A stretch of 64,000 nucleotides of DNA from Nomia melanderi (Eukaryota; Arthropoda; Insecta; Hymenoptera; Halictidae), in assembly GCF_051020985.1 (NCBI RefSeq), contig NC_134999.1:2666001-2730000 (forward strand), read 5' to 3'. Shown in pieces: positions 13,701-24,602 of the stretch. The position numbers were made by a program, and so were the translations under genes. How positions within the stretch are numbered: the first letter of the stretch is position 1; each line of letters opens with the position of its first letter. A model generated the notes under the pieces. It was not told the origin of the DNA and made no database searches. It worked only from the letters and a program-made list of their open reading frames with translations.

Positions 13701-16700
13701 GTGCTAGAGCACAAGGAGAAGCTTTACAACAAATAGAAGGTCTGCTGGCTAGACTAGATGCAGCTGAAGCTCTTTATCCATCTTCTCAGGCACTGGGTGC
13801 ACACTATCCCTTATATAAAAGTGCAGAATTCACTGGTAGAGTGAAAGCAATGTGTCTTTGGTACAATATGACCAAACATCATCGACTTAAGTTACAAATA
13901 TTGGGAAAATTATTAATGATGTCACATACGAAAAAAAAATTGGACGATACTGTGGATTCTGGGATTAGGTAAATGTTGAAAACGTTAAACAAATTATTCA
14001 CCGTATGTCGATAGCAAATGAAACATGTTCAATCGTTTCTATTTCAGTTCAAGATCATCAGATACAACTGATTCTTCAGAACAACGACACACGTCGGTGA
14101 GGTTTGATATATCTAATCCACAAGAAGAAAGTTCGAGCCCTTCTGATAGTAACAACAGCAACAATTCCTCTGCTGGGATATCTGTTGGGCACTCATGGCC
14201 TTCTACTCCCGAAACTTCTTTTACGTGTATTGATGATGAGAAGACTGACAGACTCGATTTTTATTTAGTTGAATTCGATCGTCAAGCTTACAGGTAAAAT
14301 TTGTTTACAATTTGAAAAATTTTTATCTTTCTTGAATTACGATTTTCTAATCACATGTTCCATTATGCAGAAAATATATTGAAGATGTATTGAAAACTAG
14401 AGGTCTTGGGAAAAGTCTGAATTTTCTCGAGAGATTGCATACATCTATTTTGAGAAAAGCAAGACTGACGTTAGAAAAATGTGATATAAGTGAAAGTGAT
14501 TCAAGTGATTTAAACGAAGAATATGAAGGTGACAAACAATTGCGTAGATACGGTGTATGGAGTTCCGAGGCTAAAGAATTGAATCTTCCGTCGTACAGGT
14601 AGAAAACTGGAGTAATATGTTCATACAAATTAATCTTATATTTTGATATAAAGCAATGATACTTTTTTTAGAGCTGCCTTCGTGTTCCTTTCTCGAGTAC
14701 CTTTGGATGTTGTTCATGAATTTCTGAGAATGAGGTTGGAACAAAAGCCAGAACAACCTAGTCCGTTATCTGTTAGACAACTTATGCGTGAACTTAGGGA
14801 AGGCCTTAGAATAGCGTGTATTCATCGTGACAGATTTGTCGCGCATTCTAGTGGAGCAGTTGCCGATGATATTAGTATCTACAAAGATTTGTTTCAAGAG
14901 GATGTGAAAGATTTTGACGAAAGTTTGAAAGCCGTTTTTGAAGTATACCTTGATTATCTACAACAGTGGGTGGATATGGTGCAACATGATAGCTTCCATA
15001 AGAATTTAATAATGGATGAATGGATATTTGTAAAATCAATTGCAGGAAATATATTAGATGGTTACGAAATTGCTGGTGTGAAGTTTTGGTAAGCTTTAGT
15101 TTACTTTGTATATTGCTGTACCATTTTGATATCTATCCCGCCATTTTTGAAGTCATATCTCAAGAATGATTAATTCTTCTTAAATTAACGTAAACGGTAC
15201 TTATTTCTTGTATATAATTTTAAATTGGCTGTAAAATTGCATGGCTTTATATTTTATTTTATAATTTTCTATTTGTTAGAATATACTTTCAGCTGGCATA
15301 ACATTTGTAAATTATCATGTCACATTTTCATGTACTCATTTACAGTGAAATTGCAAAAACAATGATTAAACAACTTAAAGAATTCCTTAATGAGAGACCT
15401 CGAGAAATTAAAGAAACCACGGAGGATTGGAGTGATGAGGACTGGACAAATAAGTAAGAAAAAACACATTTATTTCTCCGTAAATTATGTAAGTAACAAA
15501 TAAGTAATCTATATTGATATATGATTTAGATTTCAACTAATGTACGTTGGGCGAGAATGGCAAGGGATGTTTGTAGAAGCTCGAGAGAAAGTTGTAAAGA
15601 GTGTCTCCTTGGCTAGATGTCTGCAGCGTGACATCGAGAAGTGGCCAGTTTTCAATGAAAAGTTAGAGGAATCGCTAGCGACTTTAAAGGTAAATTATTA
15701 AAAAAAAATTAATGTTTCCTCACGTAATAACTGGTTCTTTATAGGAAACAGTTATGGGTCTCCGGTATCAGATAACAAATGTTATTGAAAATTTTCAACG
15801 TGACCTTGAGCAAGCAGAAGAACCGCATGCTGAAAGCGAACGATCTGCCATGCGATCGAGAATAAGAGAAATACTTCATCAGGCTTATCGGATGGGTTTC
15901 GACTACCACAAAGAGACTTGCAAATTATTTACAGTAGGGGAAAAAGCTGCACTGGCACGGGGATTAGTTGCTTTTGCTCTTTTGTGGATGGAATTCGTTA
16001 GAACTAGATGTGAACGAGGAAGAGGTTTAAGACCTAGGTGGGCAAACCAAGGTTTAGAATTTTTAATTACAGTGTGTGAACCGCATAATACAAAACACTT
16101 AACCGATGAGGAATTTGAAGAGTTAAAAACATCTATGGATCGTTGTATATCCCATGTTGTTGGAAGTGCCAATACTGCTATGAATACAGAAACAGAAAGT
16201 AAGTATCTATTTTTATGGTATTGTCAGATCATTTATATAACATAATTGAATACTTTATACTTGATTTTAGATATAAGAAGATTATCCCGTTCGAGAGCTT
16301 CATCGCCTTGTACTGCAAGAAGTAGAACTGCGAGTTTGAGTCTTTCTCAGAAGCCAAGAGAAATTCTCAAGTCCCCCGATACCACGTTGAATCCTAAAAA
16401 GGCACCTTCACCAACCGCAGTTGATGGAAACATAACTATGATTTTGAATGCATCCAATCGTAGTGTGTCAAGACAAGAGAGAGTTGTTCGTGCCATAAAA
16501 AAGGTGGAGTTTGATATTGACGAAAGACTAAGAAGTCGTGAACTTATTGGACAAGTTACAGATAGGAAAGCTGTTGACAGAGTTCGTGTCAAAGCAAGAC
16601 GCGTCACTTTTACTTGGCAAAGGGGTATTAAAATAGGTAAATTCTATATGCATTAAATGTACAATAAATAACTATATCAATGTGTATCAATTTTGAATAC

Positions 16701-17859
16701 AATATATATGCACGATATATTAATGAAAATTAACTATAGGACAAGGAAGGTTTGGTAAAGTATATACAGTGGTTAATAACCAAACTGGTGAACTGTTAGC
16801 TATGAAAGAAGTTCAGTTGCAACCTGGAGATCACAGAGCAATTAGGCGAGTTGCTGAGGAATTACAAATATTTGAAGGAATTCAGCACCAACATTTAGTT
16901 AGATACTATGGTTTAGAAATTCATCGGGTAAGTTTCTATGTGTATGTACACTGTTCCTTTGATTAAAGACTTATTATAAAAATATATTGTTTTAGGAAGA
17001 AATGTTAATTTTCATGGAATTTTGTGCTGAAGGAACCTTAGAAAGTTTAATAGCTGGTAGTGGGACTGGTTTACCGGAGTCACTAGCTAGAAAATATACT
17101 CATCAGCTTCTTTCGGCAGTAGCAGTTCTCCATTTTCATGGAATAGTACATCGCGATATTAAAAGTGAATGTCCTTGTAATATGTTCATTGATTTACATC
17201 TTTGCATTTAACTATAATAATGTATATATATATTATTTATGCGCAGCTGCAAATATATTTTTAACGGATGAGGGTAATTGTTTGAAACTTGGAGATTTTG
17301 GTAGTGCTGTGCAAATTAAGGCACATACCACTATGCCTGGTGAATTACAAGGTTTTGTTGGTACTCAGGGTAAGTAATGAATGCTTTTAGTTATTTTACA
17401 TTGAATCAAAAATTAATTTTATGTTACCTCATGTAGCTTATATGGCACCGGAAGTGTTCATGAAAACGGAAACTGGTGGTCATGGTAGAGCTGCTGACAT
17501 TTGGTCAGTTGGTTGTTGCATAATAGAAATGTCTAGTGGACGAAGGCCATGGTCAGAATATGATTCTAATTATCAAATCATGTTTAAGGTATCTTTTAAT
17601 AAATGCATTATATTACTTACTGAATAATGCTGTATTTTTAATAATAATATTTGTTGTATCAAATTTTTTATAGGTGGGAATGGGTGAGACACCATCGTTA
17701 CCAAAAAATTTGTCTGTTGAAGGGGTTGATTTAATAAAAAAGTGCTTGCAACATGATCCCAAGAAAAGATTAACTGCGAATGCCTTACTCGCACTACCGT
17801 TTGCTCAAGCATATGAGGACGTCAATGCTGATTTAACGATGCCGCGACATCAAGCCTAA
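10575..17859 (+). CDS. MAP3K4: MAP kinase kinase kinase 4 (MEKK4/Mekk1), 17 coding exons, 5' end missing
   Basis: MEKK4 is a cytoplasmic Ser/Thr kinase that phosphorylates MAP2Ks in the stress-activated p38/JNK branch. Seventeen exons join with consistent phases into 1337 visible residues. Residues 1-50 carry a 'YGQTPPRTR' motif like the LYGTSPP segment of vertebrate MAP3K4. Residues from about 205 include 'LIWLELQAHHADR', typical of the MEKK4 N-terminal region. Residues about 500-960 are the long helical middle region, ending in 'RCERGRGLRPRWANQG'. The kinase domain spans about 1058-1325: P-loop GQGRFGKV, lysine in 'LLAMKEV', catalytic loop HRDIK, DFG in 'LGDFGSAV', APE in 'AYMAPE', then 'GHGRAADIWSVGC'. 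All key kinase residues are intact. Vertebrate MAP3K4 is about 1600 residues, so roughly 250 fewer are seen, partly because the first coding exon is missing. The coding exons after exon 1 have mostly short introns. Confidence 0.95.
12346..12625 (+). CDS. MAP3K4: MEKK4 exon 2 (visible)
   Basis: It starts after GATTATAG and ends at ATGAAG|GTATTA in phase 0. The 93 residues are charged and low in recognisable motifs, as expected for the divergent N-terminal part. The frame stays open through the following 95-bp intron, but that intron is not a multiple of three and the downstream MEKK4 frame needs it removed. Confidence 0.75.
12721..12912 (+). CDS. MAP3K4: MEKK4 exon 3
   Basis: Acceptor GTGTTTACAG, donor TTG|GTGCGT, phase 0 at both ends, 64 codons. 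It contains a basic 'ETRNRFRCLRSKPV' segment and ends 'DTFSFLIKL', corresponding to the 'FFETLRLLLKL' helix just before the LIWLELQA region in vertebrate MAP3K4. Confidence 0.8.
13132..13322 (+). CDS. MAP3K4: MEKK4 exon 4 (LIWLELQAHHADR)
   Basis: Acceptor TTTTTAG, donor AG|GTATAT. It encodes 'KDLIWLELQAHHADR' followed by 'LLTEIMEYR', one of the most recognisable stretches of the MEKK4 family outside the kinase domain. Its longest open frame runs without an in-frame ATG near the start, so it is easily overlooked in ATG-based ORF searches. Confidence 0.93.
13552..13968 (+). CDS. MAP3K4: MEKK4 exon 5
   Basis: Acceptor TTTTTAG, donor AG|GTAAAT. It has 'EALYPSSQALGAHYPLY' and 'RVKAMCLWYNMTK', matching the 'EALYPSLQAL...RVQALCLWLNITK' segment of vertebrate MAP3K4. 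A Cys-rich stretch, 'CPGCLSMYCRPC', lies in the middle and could bind metal, though this is not a known family feature. Confidence 0.93.
14048..14293 (+). CDS. MAP3K4: MEKK4 exon 6, Ser-rich linker
   Basis: Acceptor ATTTCAG, donor ACAG|GTAAAA. It encodes a Ser/Asp/Asn-rich, probably disordered linker, followed by 'FYLVEFDRQAYR', which aligns with the position of 'IYRPFVDKAL' in the vertebrate protein. It is a likely site of phosphorylation-based control (inference). Confidence 0.88.
14371..14598 (+). CDS. MAP3K4: MEKK4 exon 7
   Basis: Acceptor TTATGCAG, donor ACAG|GTAGAA. It encodes 'FLERLHTSILRKARLTLEK', similar to 'LILRLHKLMDGSLQRARIALVK' of vertebrate MAP3K4, an acidic stretch, and 'ELNLPSYR', equivalent to 'AMDLPSF'. 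Confidence 0.92.
14672..15088 (+). CDS. MAP3K4: MEKK4 exon 8
   Basis: Acceptor TTTTTTAG, donor TG|GTAAGC. It encodes 'VVHEFLRMRLEQKP' and 'SVRQLMRELREGL', clear counterparts of 'VIHECLKLRLEQRP' and 'SIKQLVRECKEVL', then a helical segment with 'DEWIFVKSIAGNI'. Confidence 0.93.
15346..15453 (+). CDS. MAP3K4: MEKK4 exon 9 (short)
   Basis: Acceptor CATTTACAG, donor AA|GTAAGA. Its 36 codons include an acidic tail, 'EDWSDEDWTNK'. It completes a Cys codon from exon 8 and a Lys codon with exon 10. It is too short to be noticed as an open reading frame alone. Confidence 0.85.
15530..15689 (+). CDS. MAP3K4: MEKK4 exon 10
   Basis: Acceptor GATTTAG, donor AAG|GTAAAT in phase 0. It encodes 'FVEAREKVVKSVSLARCLQRDIE', matching 'LFHEARERASKALGFAKMLRKDLE' of vertebrate MAP3K4. 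Confidence 0.92.
15745..16198 (+). CDS. MAP3K4: MEKK4 exon 11 (GYNFGFEYHKE-like and GRGLRPRWANQG)
   Basis: Acceptor CTTTATAG, donor A|GTAAGT. It encodes 'QAYRMGFDYHKETCKL' and 'CERGRGLRPRWANQGLEFL', nearly identical in pattern to the vertebrate MEKK4 motif GYNFGFEYHKE ... RGTRPRWATQGFDFL. This is the strongest family marker outside the kinase domain. Confidence 0.96.
16271..16636 (+). CDS. MAP3K4: MEKK4 exon 12, linker into the kinase domain
   Basis: Acceptor TTGATTTTAG, donor G|GTAAAT. It begins with a Ser/Arg-rich disordered linker, then 'ELIGQVTDRKAVDRV' and 'VTFTWQRGIKIG', the equivalent of 'NIIGQV ... VTFKWQRGNKIG' at the start of the MEKK4 kinase domain. The linker is much shorter than in vertebrates. 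Confidence 0.94.
16740..16927 (+). CDS. MAP3K4: MEKK4 exon 13: P-loop, catalytic Lys, alpha-C Glu
   Basis: Acceptor ACTATAG, donor CGG|GTAAGT, phase 0 at the end. It holds the ATP-binding loop GQGRFGKV, the catalytic lysine in 'ELLAMKEV' (about residue 1088 of the visible protein) and the alpha-C region 'VAEELQIFEGIQHQHLVRYYG'. Confidence 0.97.
16996..17164 (+). CDS. MAP3K4: MEKK4 exon 14: hinge and HRDIK catalytic loop
   Basis: Acceptor TTGTTTTAG, donor A|GTGAAT. It encodes 'EMLIFMEFCAEGTLESL' (hinge) and ends at 'HGIVHRDIK'. The donor GTGAAT is weaker than its neighbours, but the phase joins correctly into 'TANIFL' of the next exon. Confidence 0.95.
17247..17369 (+). CDS. MAP3K4: MEKK4 exon 15: DFG motif and activation loop
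   Basis: Acceptor TGCGCAG, donor G|GTAAGT. It encodes 'ANIFLTDEGNCLKLGDFGSAV' in outline (only its ends are cited as motifs: ANIFL and LGDFG), then the activation loop with 'TMPGELQGFVGTQ', close to 'TMPGEVNSTLGTA' of vertebrate MEKK4. The Thr in the GT(Q/A) position is retained. Confidence 0.96.
17437..17588 (+). CDS. MAP3K4: MEKK4 exon 16: APE motif and kinase C-lobe
   Basis: Acceptor CATGTAG, donor AAG|GTATCT, phase 0 at the end. It encodes 'AYMAPEVFM', 'GHGRAADIWSVGCCIIEM' and 'GRRPWSEYDSNYQIMFK', matching the MEKK4 C-lobe closely. Confidence 0.97.
17674..17859 (+). CDS. MAP3K4: MEKK4 exon 17: end of the kinase domain and stop
   Basis: Acceptor TTTTTTATAG. It begins 'VGMGETPSLP' (vertebrate VGMGHKPPIP), has 'CLQHDPKKRLTANALLALPF' (subdomain XI with the invariant Arg) and ends in TAA at 17857. 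The C-terminal tail is short, as usual in this family. Confidence 0.96.
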   Translation: MGMGETPSLPKNLSVEGVDLIKKCLQHDPKKRLTANALLALPFAQAYEDVNADLTMPRHQA

Positions 17860-18293
17860 TATACCAATTCAATTGTAGAATCTTTCGGTTTGAAAGAATG
17901 GAGAATCTTGTATCATCACCTGCATCAGGTTAAATTTATTGTTGGTTAGTTGAACATAAAAAATATTTTTAGAACACCAATGTTTTTACTTATTTCAAAA
18001 ATTCTTTCGTGAAACTTCGATAAATTTCGAGTTCCTAATAAAATCATGTCGAAATTATATATGAATTAGATCTTCAAATTAATAAATAAACAATATTGGT
18101 TACTCAGTATTAAGGCATAAAAGACATTTTTTTAGTATAACATTCCAATTACAGAAATAGGTACTTTCACTGTACATTAACAAATGTATCTTAAATTATT
18201 TTTTGTAAGATTTAAGGTGTATTATTATTTTCTTTCTTAGTCAAATAATGTGCTGAGACTGTAGAATAAATATTGTATTATAAACAGAATAAA
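17860..18293 (+). terminator. MEKK4 3' UTR with several polyadenylation signals
   Basis: After the stop there are AATAAA hexamers at 18081-18086, 18085-18090, 18265-18270 and 18288-18293 on the plus strand. Any of these could end the MEKK4 transcript. The sequence is AT-rich and non-coding. Which site is used cannot be told from sequence. Confidence 0.5.
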
Positions 18294-21200
18294 ATTGAAG
18301 TAAAAGGTGGTGTCACAATAGTGTTTATTTTTGCACAAGGAAACATACATACACATGATACAACATACTTTCATTATTTAATTACAGAGGTATGCCGTGT
18401 ATACTTTCCGTATGAACAGAAAGTGATATGTGCTTACAAGTTTATTGACCATTAGATATTATTGATCACGAAGACGACTGTTTTTTTGAACCATGCTTTC
18501 TCATGATTACTCGGATTGTTTATAATTATCATTACCTCATGTGACAATACATAATTTCATTGTAATAACAGTAGTCTTCATACAATATTATTTTTTGGAA
18601 TAAAGTTCAACTGAACTTTTGAATATAGACTACTTTAGTTCAGTCACCTTTATTTTATAAGCAATTCTATCTTACGAGGACATGTCCTATTCAATAAAAT
18701 CATCGCTATGATGGCTTTCGCCTGATATGCGTGATATTCTTGGCCGCAGAGGTGCAATCGCAAATAATTTCGCGATGTACATAAGTAATTCTATTTCACC
18801 TTAAACATAATAGGTATTTGCATCTTATGATTAATATACAGAACACTTTTATATACCATACATACACATACTCTTACATAAGTAAACGTTACTTGATATG
18901 TGCGTACATGTGTGTATGTATACTTATATGTAACGTTAGTAGATAACAATACAAGGAACCGCCGCAATTCCCCGCGCTAGTTAAAGATTCATTTTATGGT
19001 TACAATAAAGCAGTTTTCCTTAGACTCTGAATATAAAACTTTCCCGATCAATTGAATACTTAATAAACTCATCGCGTAACGGCAATACAGATGAAACTAC
19101 TACATACTTTGTTTTATGCTTCCACGTGAGGGAACATTCCGAAACTCGATGACATTTATACTACGGGTGACTGTACAATCGAAGTAGTATACAACAAAGT
19201 TAACGAACAACGTCGTAAAATATGAATAATGTTAACAAATGCGTTTTATATATATGTATATATATATATGTGCGTGTCTGTAAGTAGTTACAAATTACAG
19301 GTATAAACAAGGTATGCGGTAGATCCACTAACATTCAGCAATGATTGAGTGTTATATAGGTACACAGTCATTCGTCGCGTGTTTCCTTAACAGATAGTTT
19401 CCTAATGAATGTCATATTTTCCGGCAACACACGATTCATGAAAGTAACATTACAGGCTCTGACAGTTAATGGAAACAGTTATTTCGCAATGTTAAGCTAT
19501 TCTCTAACAATTTTAGTAACTATGTTCGAGTTTTAGTACCCTTGATCCTACTTATGTAATTACAGAAAGATGAATATCCAAAATACGTTACGATCTACCC
19601 CATATCCTGCTTGTGATAGCGCCGACTAACTGTTTACTTTTTTCAAGGGGAAAGATGAATCGTTTTTACTGTGGGCAGAATTCGGTACTTAGTGAAGTAG
19701 CTTTAGTTACAGTAGTTATTAGACGTAGAAGATTAAAGTGATAGACAAATAGAGCTATCGTCGACGTTCGCCGGTCTATCGAGAAGGACGATCCGCCGAC
19801 CTACCTAAGAATTGGACAAGAGTTTACTGTGCGGGCGCCAACACACGAACGATTGGCCACATTTAATATGTGTTGCGACAGACGAGGTCCGCGCGCTAGA
19901 AATCTCTTCTCTACCTAAAGAAGTTAGCTTTATCAGCCTCTATGCAGTATTCTGTCTCTTCGTTGCGTCTATTGGAGATACTGTACGAGGAATGTTCGCT
20001 TTATTGATAAAGAACATTCAAAATTATCAACAATTGCTTAAGATAACAAATTTACAAAGCTAATATAAACGTATTTACTTTTTTTTCATACTTAACGTTC
20101 CACTGCGAATCGCATACCACTTCTAAACTGTGGGTAATTATATTACAAAATTATAAATTAGTGTAATCGAGAGAATTACTTATACATAACATATTACATA
20201 AGGAAATTTTAAACACTTATTACATAAGTAAATCTTGAAAATTACCACATATATACAGAAACAATAAAATATAACATACATATACATCATGTAGATACAA
20301 TTAACAGTAACATTTACAGTTGCTTGGCAACAAACAGAAATCTAGTCTGTAACCTACCAATAACCATCATTAAGTTAACAGTTTACTCTAAATTATTCAG
20401 AATTTTTTGTAACATACAGCTGAACGTTCGGACGTTGCAGCCTTTAAATATTTCTAAATATCACTAATTTAAACCTTTTTTTAATTGCCTTTGCGTGGAT
20501 AGGCGAAACTAACGTAGATCATAGAATTTCGTTGGTTTCTGAAGACCCAAGTTTCAAATCTACCCCAAATTGAAAATTAGGTCTGATTTAAATACCCATA
20601 TGCTATACGTCACAATTAGACTTCGAATTATTACGCAATAATATATTACATAATTTCATTCGTTTTTATATCATTTTTAACCTACCAAACAAAATTTCGT
20701 TTTACCACAATTTCAAAATTTTGACTGTCCAGGCAGTTTGATATATTTAGGTCATTTCTAGATAGAATCCATTTAATCTAGATCAGACTCTGATTCAACT
20801 TAGGTCCAATTTAGATCATTCAAACATAAACATTCAATAAATCTTCGTCTAGGTTTTAAATATTTTAAATATGTATATATTTTAATCTTTTGAGGTATGG
20901 CACAAATTAAGTTTGAACTAGATAAGAATAAGGTTTGAATGTGTCCACATATAACGATACTTTTAGACATAACTTAAACATCAGATCTAATCCACACCTA
21001 AAAGTTCGATTAAATACTTAAACATATTCAATACATCCAAATTATGCTGTAGTTACATCTAAAGTCAACTGAGACTCTACCTAAACATAATCCCACACTA
21101 AAATGTTCTTTTTTATCTGATTCACTTCCTAATAAGTAATATTAACCTTTGGGGTTAGTTTCTCTAGATCGTATCAAGCAATAAGATCAAATCATTTTTT

Positions 21201-24200
21201 AAAACGTTGATACTTTACTTATGCCCTACCAGTAAGAAATCAACATAAAATGTTAATTATTAATTATAATGTACGAATAATAATGAAACCATACGGAAAT
21301 AACCGTTCACTTTCAGAGGAAAGGAACTTCCAGCGCTCGGACTATAATGTTCGAGGACTTTGACTAGTGTTTCATAATGGACCGATCGATCTACATTGCC
21401 TACTAACAATAAGTACGCTCAGCGACTTAAACAATTTCCGTCTCTGTTAGTCGAACTCGGTCGCTTATTATTTGTACGCCTGTTTTTAAGAAAGGGTCAT
21501 TAGATTATAGCGTCCATTACGAGGAAATAGCAATTCGTTCTATGAAGGATGACTGTTATATAGTGTTCTGAGGATATGATGAGTACTTTATAGCAATCAA
21601 TGATTTTTTGATGAATAGATCTTTCAAATGATGCTTGACAATTAAAATGCACAAATATAAACATGTAATTGCTGATGTATCTATAGGAGTTAGAGAAAAA
21701 TCGTTCCACTGAGCTTTGAATTAAAACAATTACATACTGTAAGATGGAGCTATTGTTTTTTTAATTAGAGTTGAAATACTTATACGACCGAAGACTAATT
21801 CGATTTTTTGAAATGGTATTAAGTAATATTAAATATAAATATACTCATATCTGAGATTTAACTAAAACTTACTTGCGACCTACTTAAAAAATACAACCTA
21901 AGGTTAATTTAAATTTAAATTTAACTCAACCTAGAGTATGTTCATTTGCTGCAAAGATACATTAATTTTTCATGAAGTATTGTAATTTCTGATGTTTTTC
22001 TGTGCAGGTAATCACTACTTCATTTTCCGCGTGTACAATGAATGAAATATTACTTTTCAGCAAATAACAATTTCCAATTTCCAACGTAATTTTTTATCAG
22101 TGTGGCGCAATTTCTCTAAAGGACTCGTACTTGTAGCAATATTAATGCAAGGATGATTTCTGTGAAATCTTTGAAACAACAATCTAGTTGCAAATTTAAT
22201 AAACATCGACTCACGTTCGCCTCATCATTGGAGTTTTTAACTACGTTTTAACGAAAGGGAAGGATACTCACGATAATGTGTGAAATCATTGGTAAAGAAA
22301 TCTTCGCCTACAAGAGCTACTCTAAAATTAGTCTAGATACACACGATAATTTTCCTTGCGAACAAGGCGGAGAACAACGAACCAGCGATGTCTGATAAAG
22401 TGTGCGAATTACAAGCACCGGTACATATATCTATAATGTTAACATTTTTCTTAAGTTGGCTATCCTCGTTACGATAAGTATTACATTATTGCGTACGAAA
22501 CGTGTTTCCCTTTTCTAAGGACCTTTAGAAACGTAGAGGTGTATAACCCATTTGTTTCTGTTTCATAATTAACACCTTATCGAAGGAACCATTGCACAAT
22601 GTTTTAGAAATTGTAATACAATCAGAAAGGTAATTATTCTATATGAAAAACTGAGAAAATGTAGAATAACATTTTTTCATATGATGAACATTCTATTCTA
22701 CATTTTCGTCTGAGTTTTTCACATAGATACACACATTTTCTGCTTGTACCAAGATTGTGGGAACATCCTGTGTACTTTTAATGCTTTTCATTTAATTTAA
22801 GCACCTCGCGTATCTCCGATTTTATTTATGATACATGTAAAAATTGAAAGACATTATTATTTTAAATAAAATTATATATTATTTTTAACATTTTATAACG
22901 ACCTTATAGGTAAATAAACAAGAACTGCAAAAAGGTTATTTACTTGTAGCAATTATTCATTTATCAAATCCCCTTACGCGAAATAATCAGTATAAATTAT
23001 TTTTAATATTTTCTGAAACAACTAACAAGTAAACGAAAAAAAGTTATTTTCAAATTTAACTATATAAAGAAACCTGCATTACGCACCTTCCTACATATGT
23101 TAATTTTTGTTTTCTTACTCAAATTCTTTATTATACAAATCTGCCTAAAGATCAAGAATTTTTTTTGTTTCATATATAGACAGTTTCGATTGTTATAAAT
23201 CATTAAAAATGCAACCACAAAGAAAATGTTGACATATCCAGATGCGTATCTTTATGGATTGAACAATTTCCTTCGAAAACTTTTTTCGTATTGTTAACAG
23301 AAAAGGAACTATTTTATATTTTCGAATTAGAACGAACAGCCTGTTTAATTATAATATTAATTTAACGTTCTTTTGATAGTAGCGTATTTGATGCCTCGTG
23401 GATCCATTAGTCGATAAAGTGTTAATAAAATATTTGGTAGATAACACGACATTCTGGTAGGTTACGCTGTCAAAAACGATGAAGCCTTTACTACAACTGG
23501 TATGACTTCAGGTAACATGAAATACATGCAGTAATTCTGCAAAGATTAACAAAATCCTTGTAGACCGTATGAGTTAGTAGTGTCTAGCCCACTGCAGTTC
23601 TACTAGTTTGTATCATACATAGCGCTAATCACCATGGGTGGCTGATATAATTGATAAAAAGCTTCCTAATTTACATGTACCACATGTGGCCATTTTTTAA
23701 AAGATTAATAGAAAGCTTTTTAAGTTATACGATTTACCTATGACTACTTCGTTCGAATGAACAGAAAACTATACTTACATAACAGATAATACGAATCACT
23801 GTAGTTTCATCATCGTAATTAATAAACAATTTCTTTAAACTATGTTAATCCGTATGAGACCATTCTCTAAAATTAATAGGAAACCTTAATAACATGACTT
23901 GCATGTGACCGTGACTATAATCGATAGGAATCCTCTAATTGCAACGAGAAATATAACTTTTCACTGTTAATCGCCCATTTGAATCTTATAACATTGTAAT
24001 ATATGTACTTATTAATTATTAAATGGATTGAACTTTGACCAGCAGTGTTATAAATATGCCCTGTATATGTAACTTGTTCTGTTTCAGAATAAGATTCAAA
24101 CGACAGAAACAGAAGTTCCAGATGTGTTGGCCTAATTGCACACTTTCATTGATATGTTTAAACGTATTTTGTTTTAATCTCTACGCTGCAAAATTAGCAT

Positions 24201-24602
24201 TTCTGATGTCATAAAATTCTATACGGGAAAATGACTAAGAAAATTTGGAACATATGTAACAGAACTGATAAAGTAATTATTTTTTACTCGAATTATTGTT
24301 AATTTTTCATGTAGTGAATTATTAATTTTGTAATTTAGTAATTTCCTCATTCACTTTTAAATATTTTTTAATGTGCTTTTAAAAATTGCAATTTTGGAGA
24401 AAAATATATTGAAGCTCGACCAGGTTCCGTGATGGTAAACAGTAGACTAGAGATGTGCCACAGTATTATTGAGCCTCGTTTTAAAGAAAAATAAGTTCCA
24501 ATTATGAACTAAAATCGAATTGTGTGGTGGGCTTACAGTTTCGTTTGATAATAATTAAAAATTGCAGCGTGAAGGTTAATACGACTTCGATTTGGTACAG
24601 TA
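18294..24602. other. Intergenic region between the convergent MEKK4 and ChAT genes
   Basis: No credible exon was seen. A TA/TG microsatellite lies at about 19245-19280. A GC-richer islet at 19740-19920 contains 'cgtcgacgttcgcc', but its open frames on both strands lack splice or homology support. The stretch at 20450-21150 is full of short degenerate words such as 'aacctaa' and 'ttaggtc'. A long hairpin at 22639-22727 is listed separately. Confidence 0.5.
22639..22727. repeat. Long hairpin (about 34-bp arms, roughly 20-nt loop)
   Basis: The arm at 22639-22672 ('ctatatgaaaaactgag' then 'aaaatgtagaata') pairs with 22692-22727 ('tattctacattttcg' then 'ctgagtttttcacatag'), with only a few mismatches or bulges. 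The size and shape are compatible with a microRNA precursor, but a small foldback transposon remnant fits equally well. No expression evidence is available. Confidence 0.6.
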
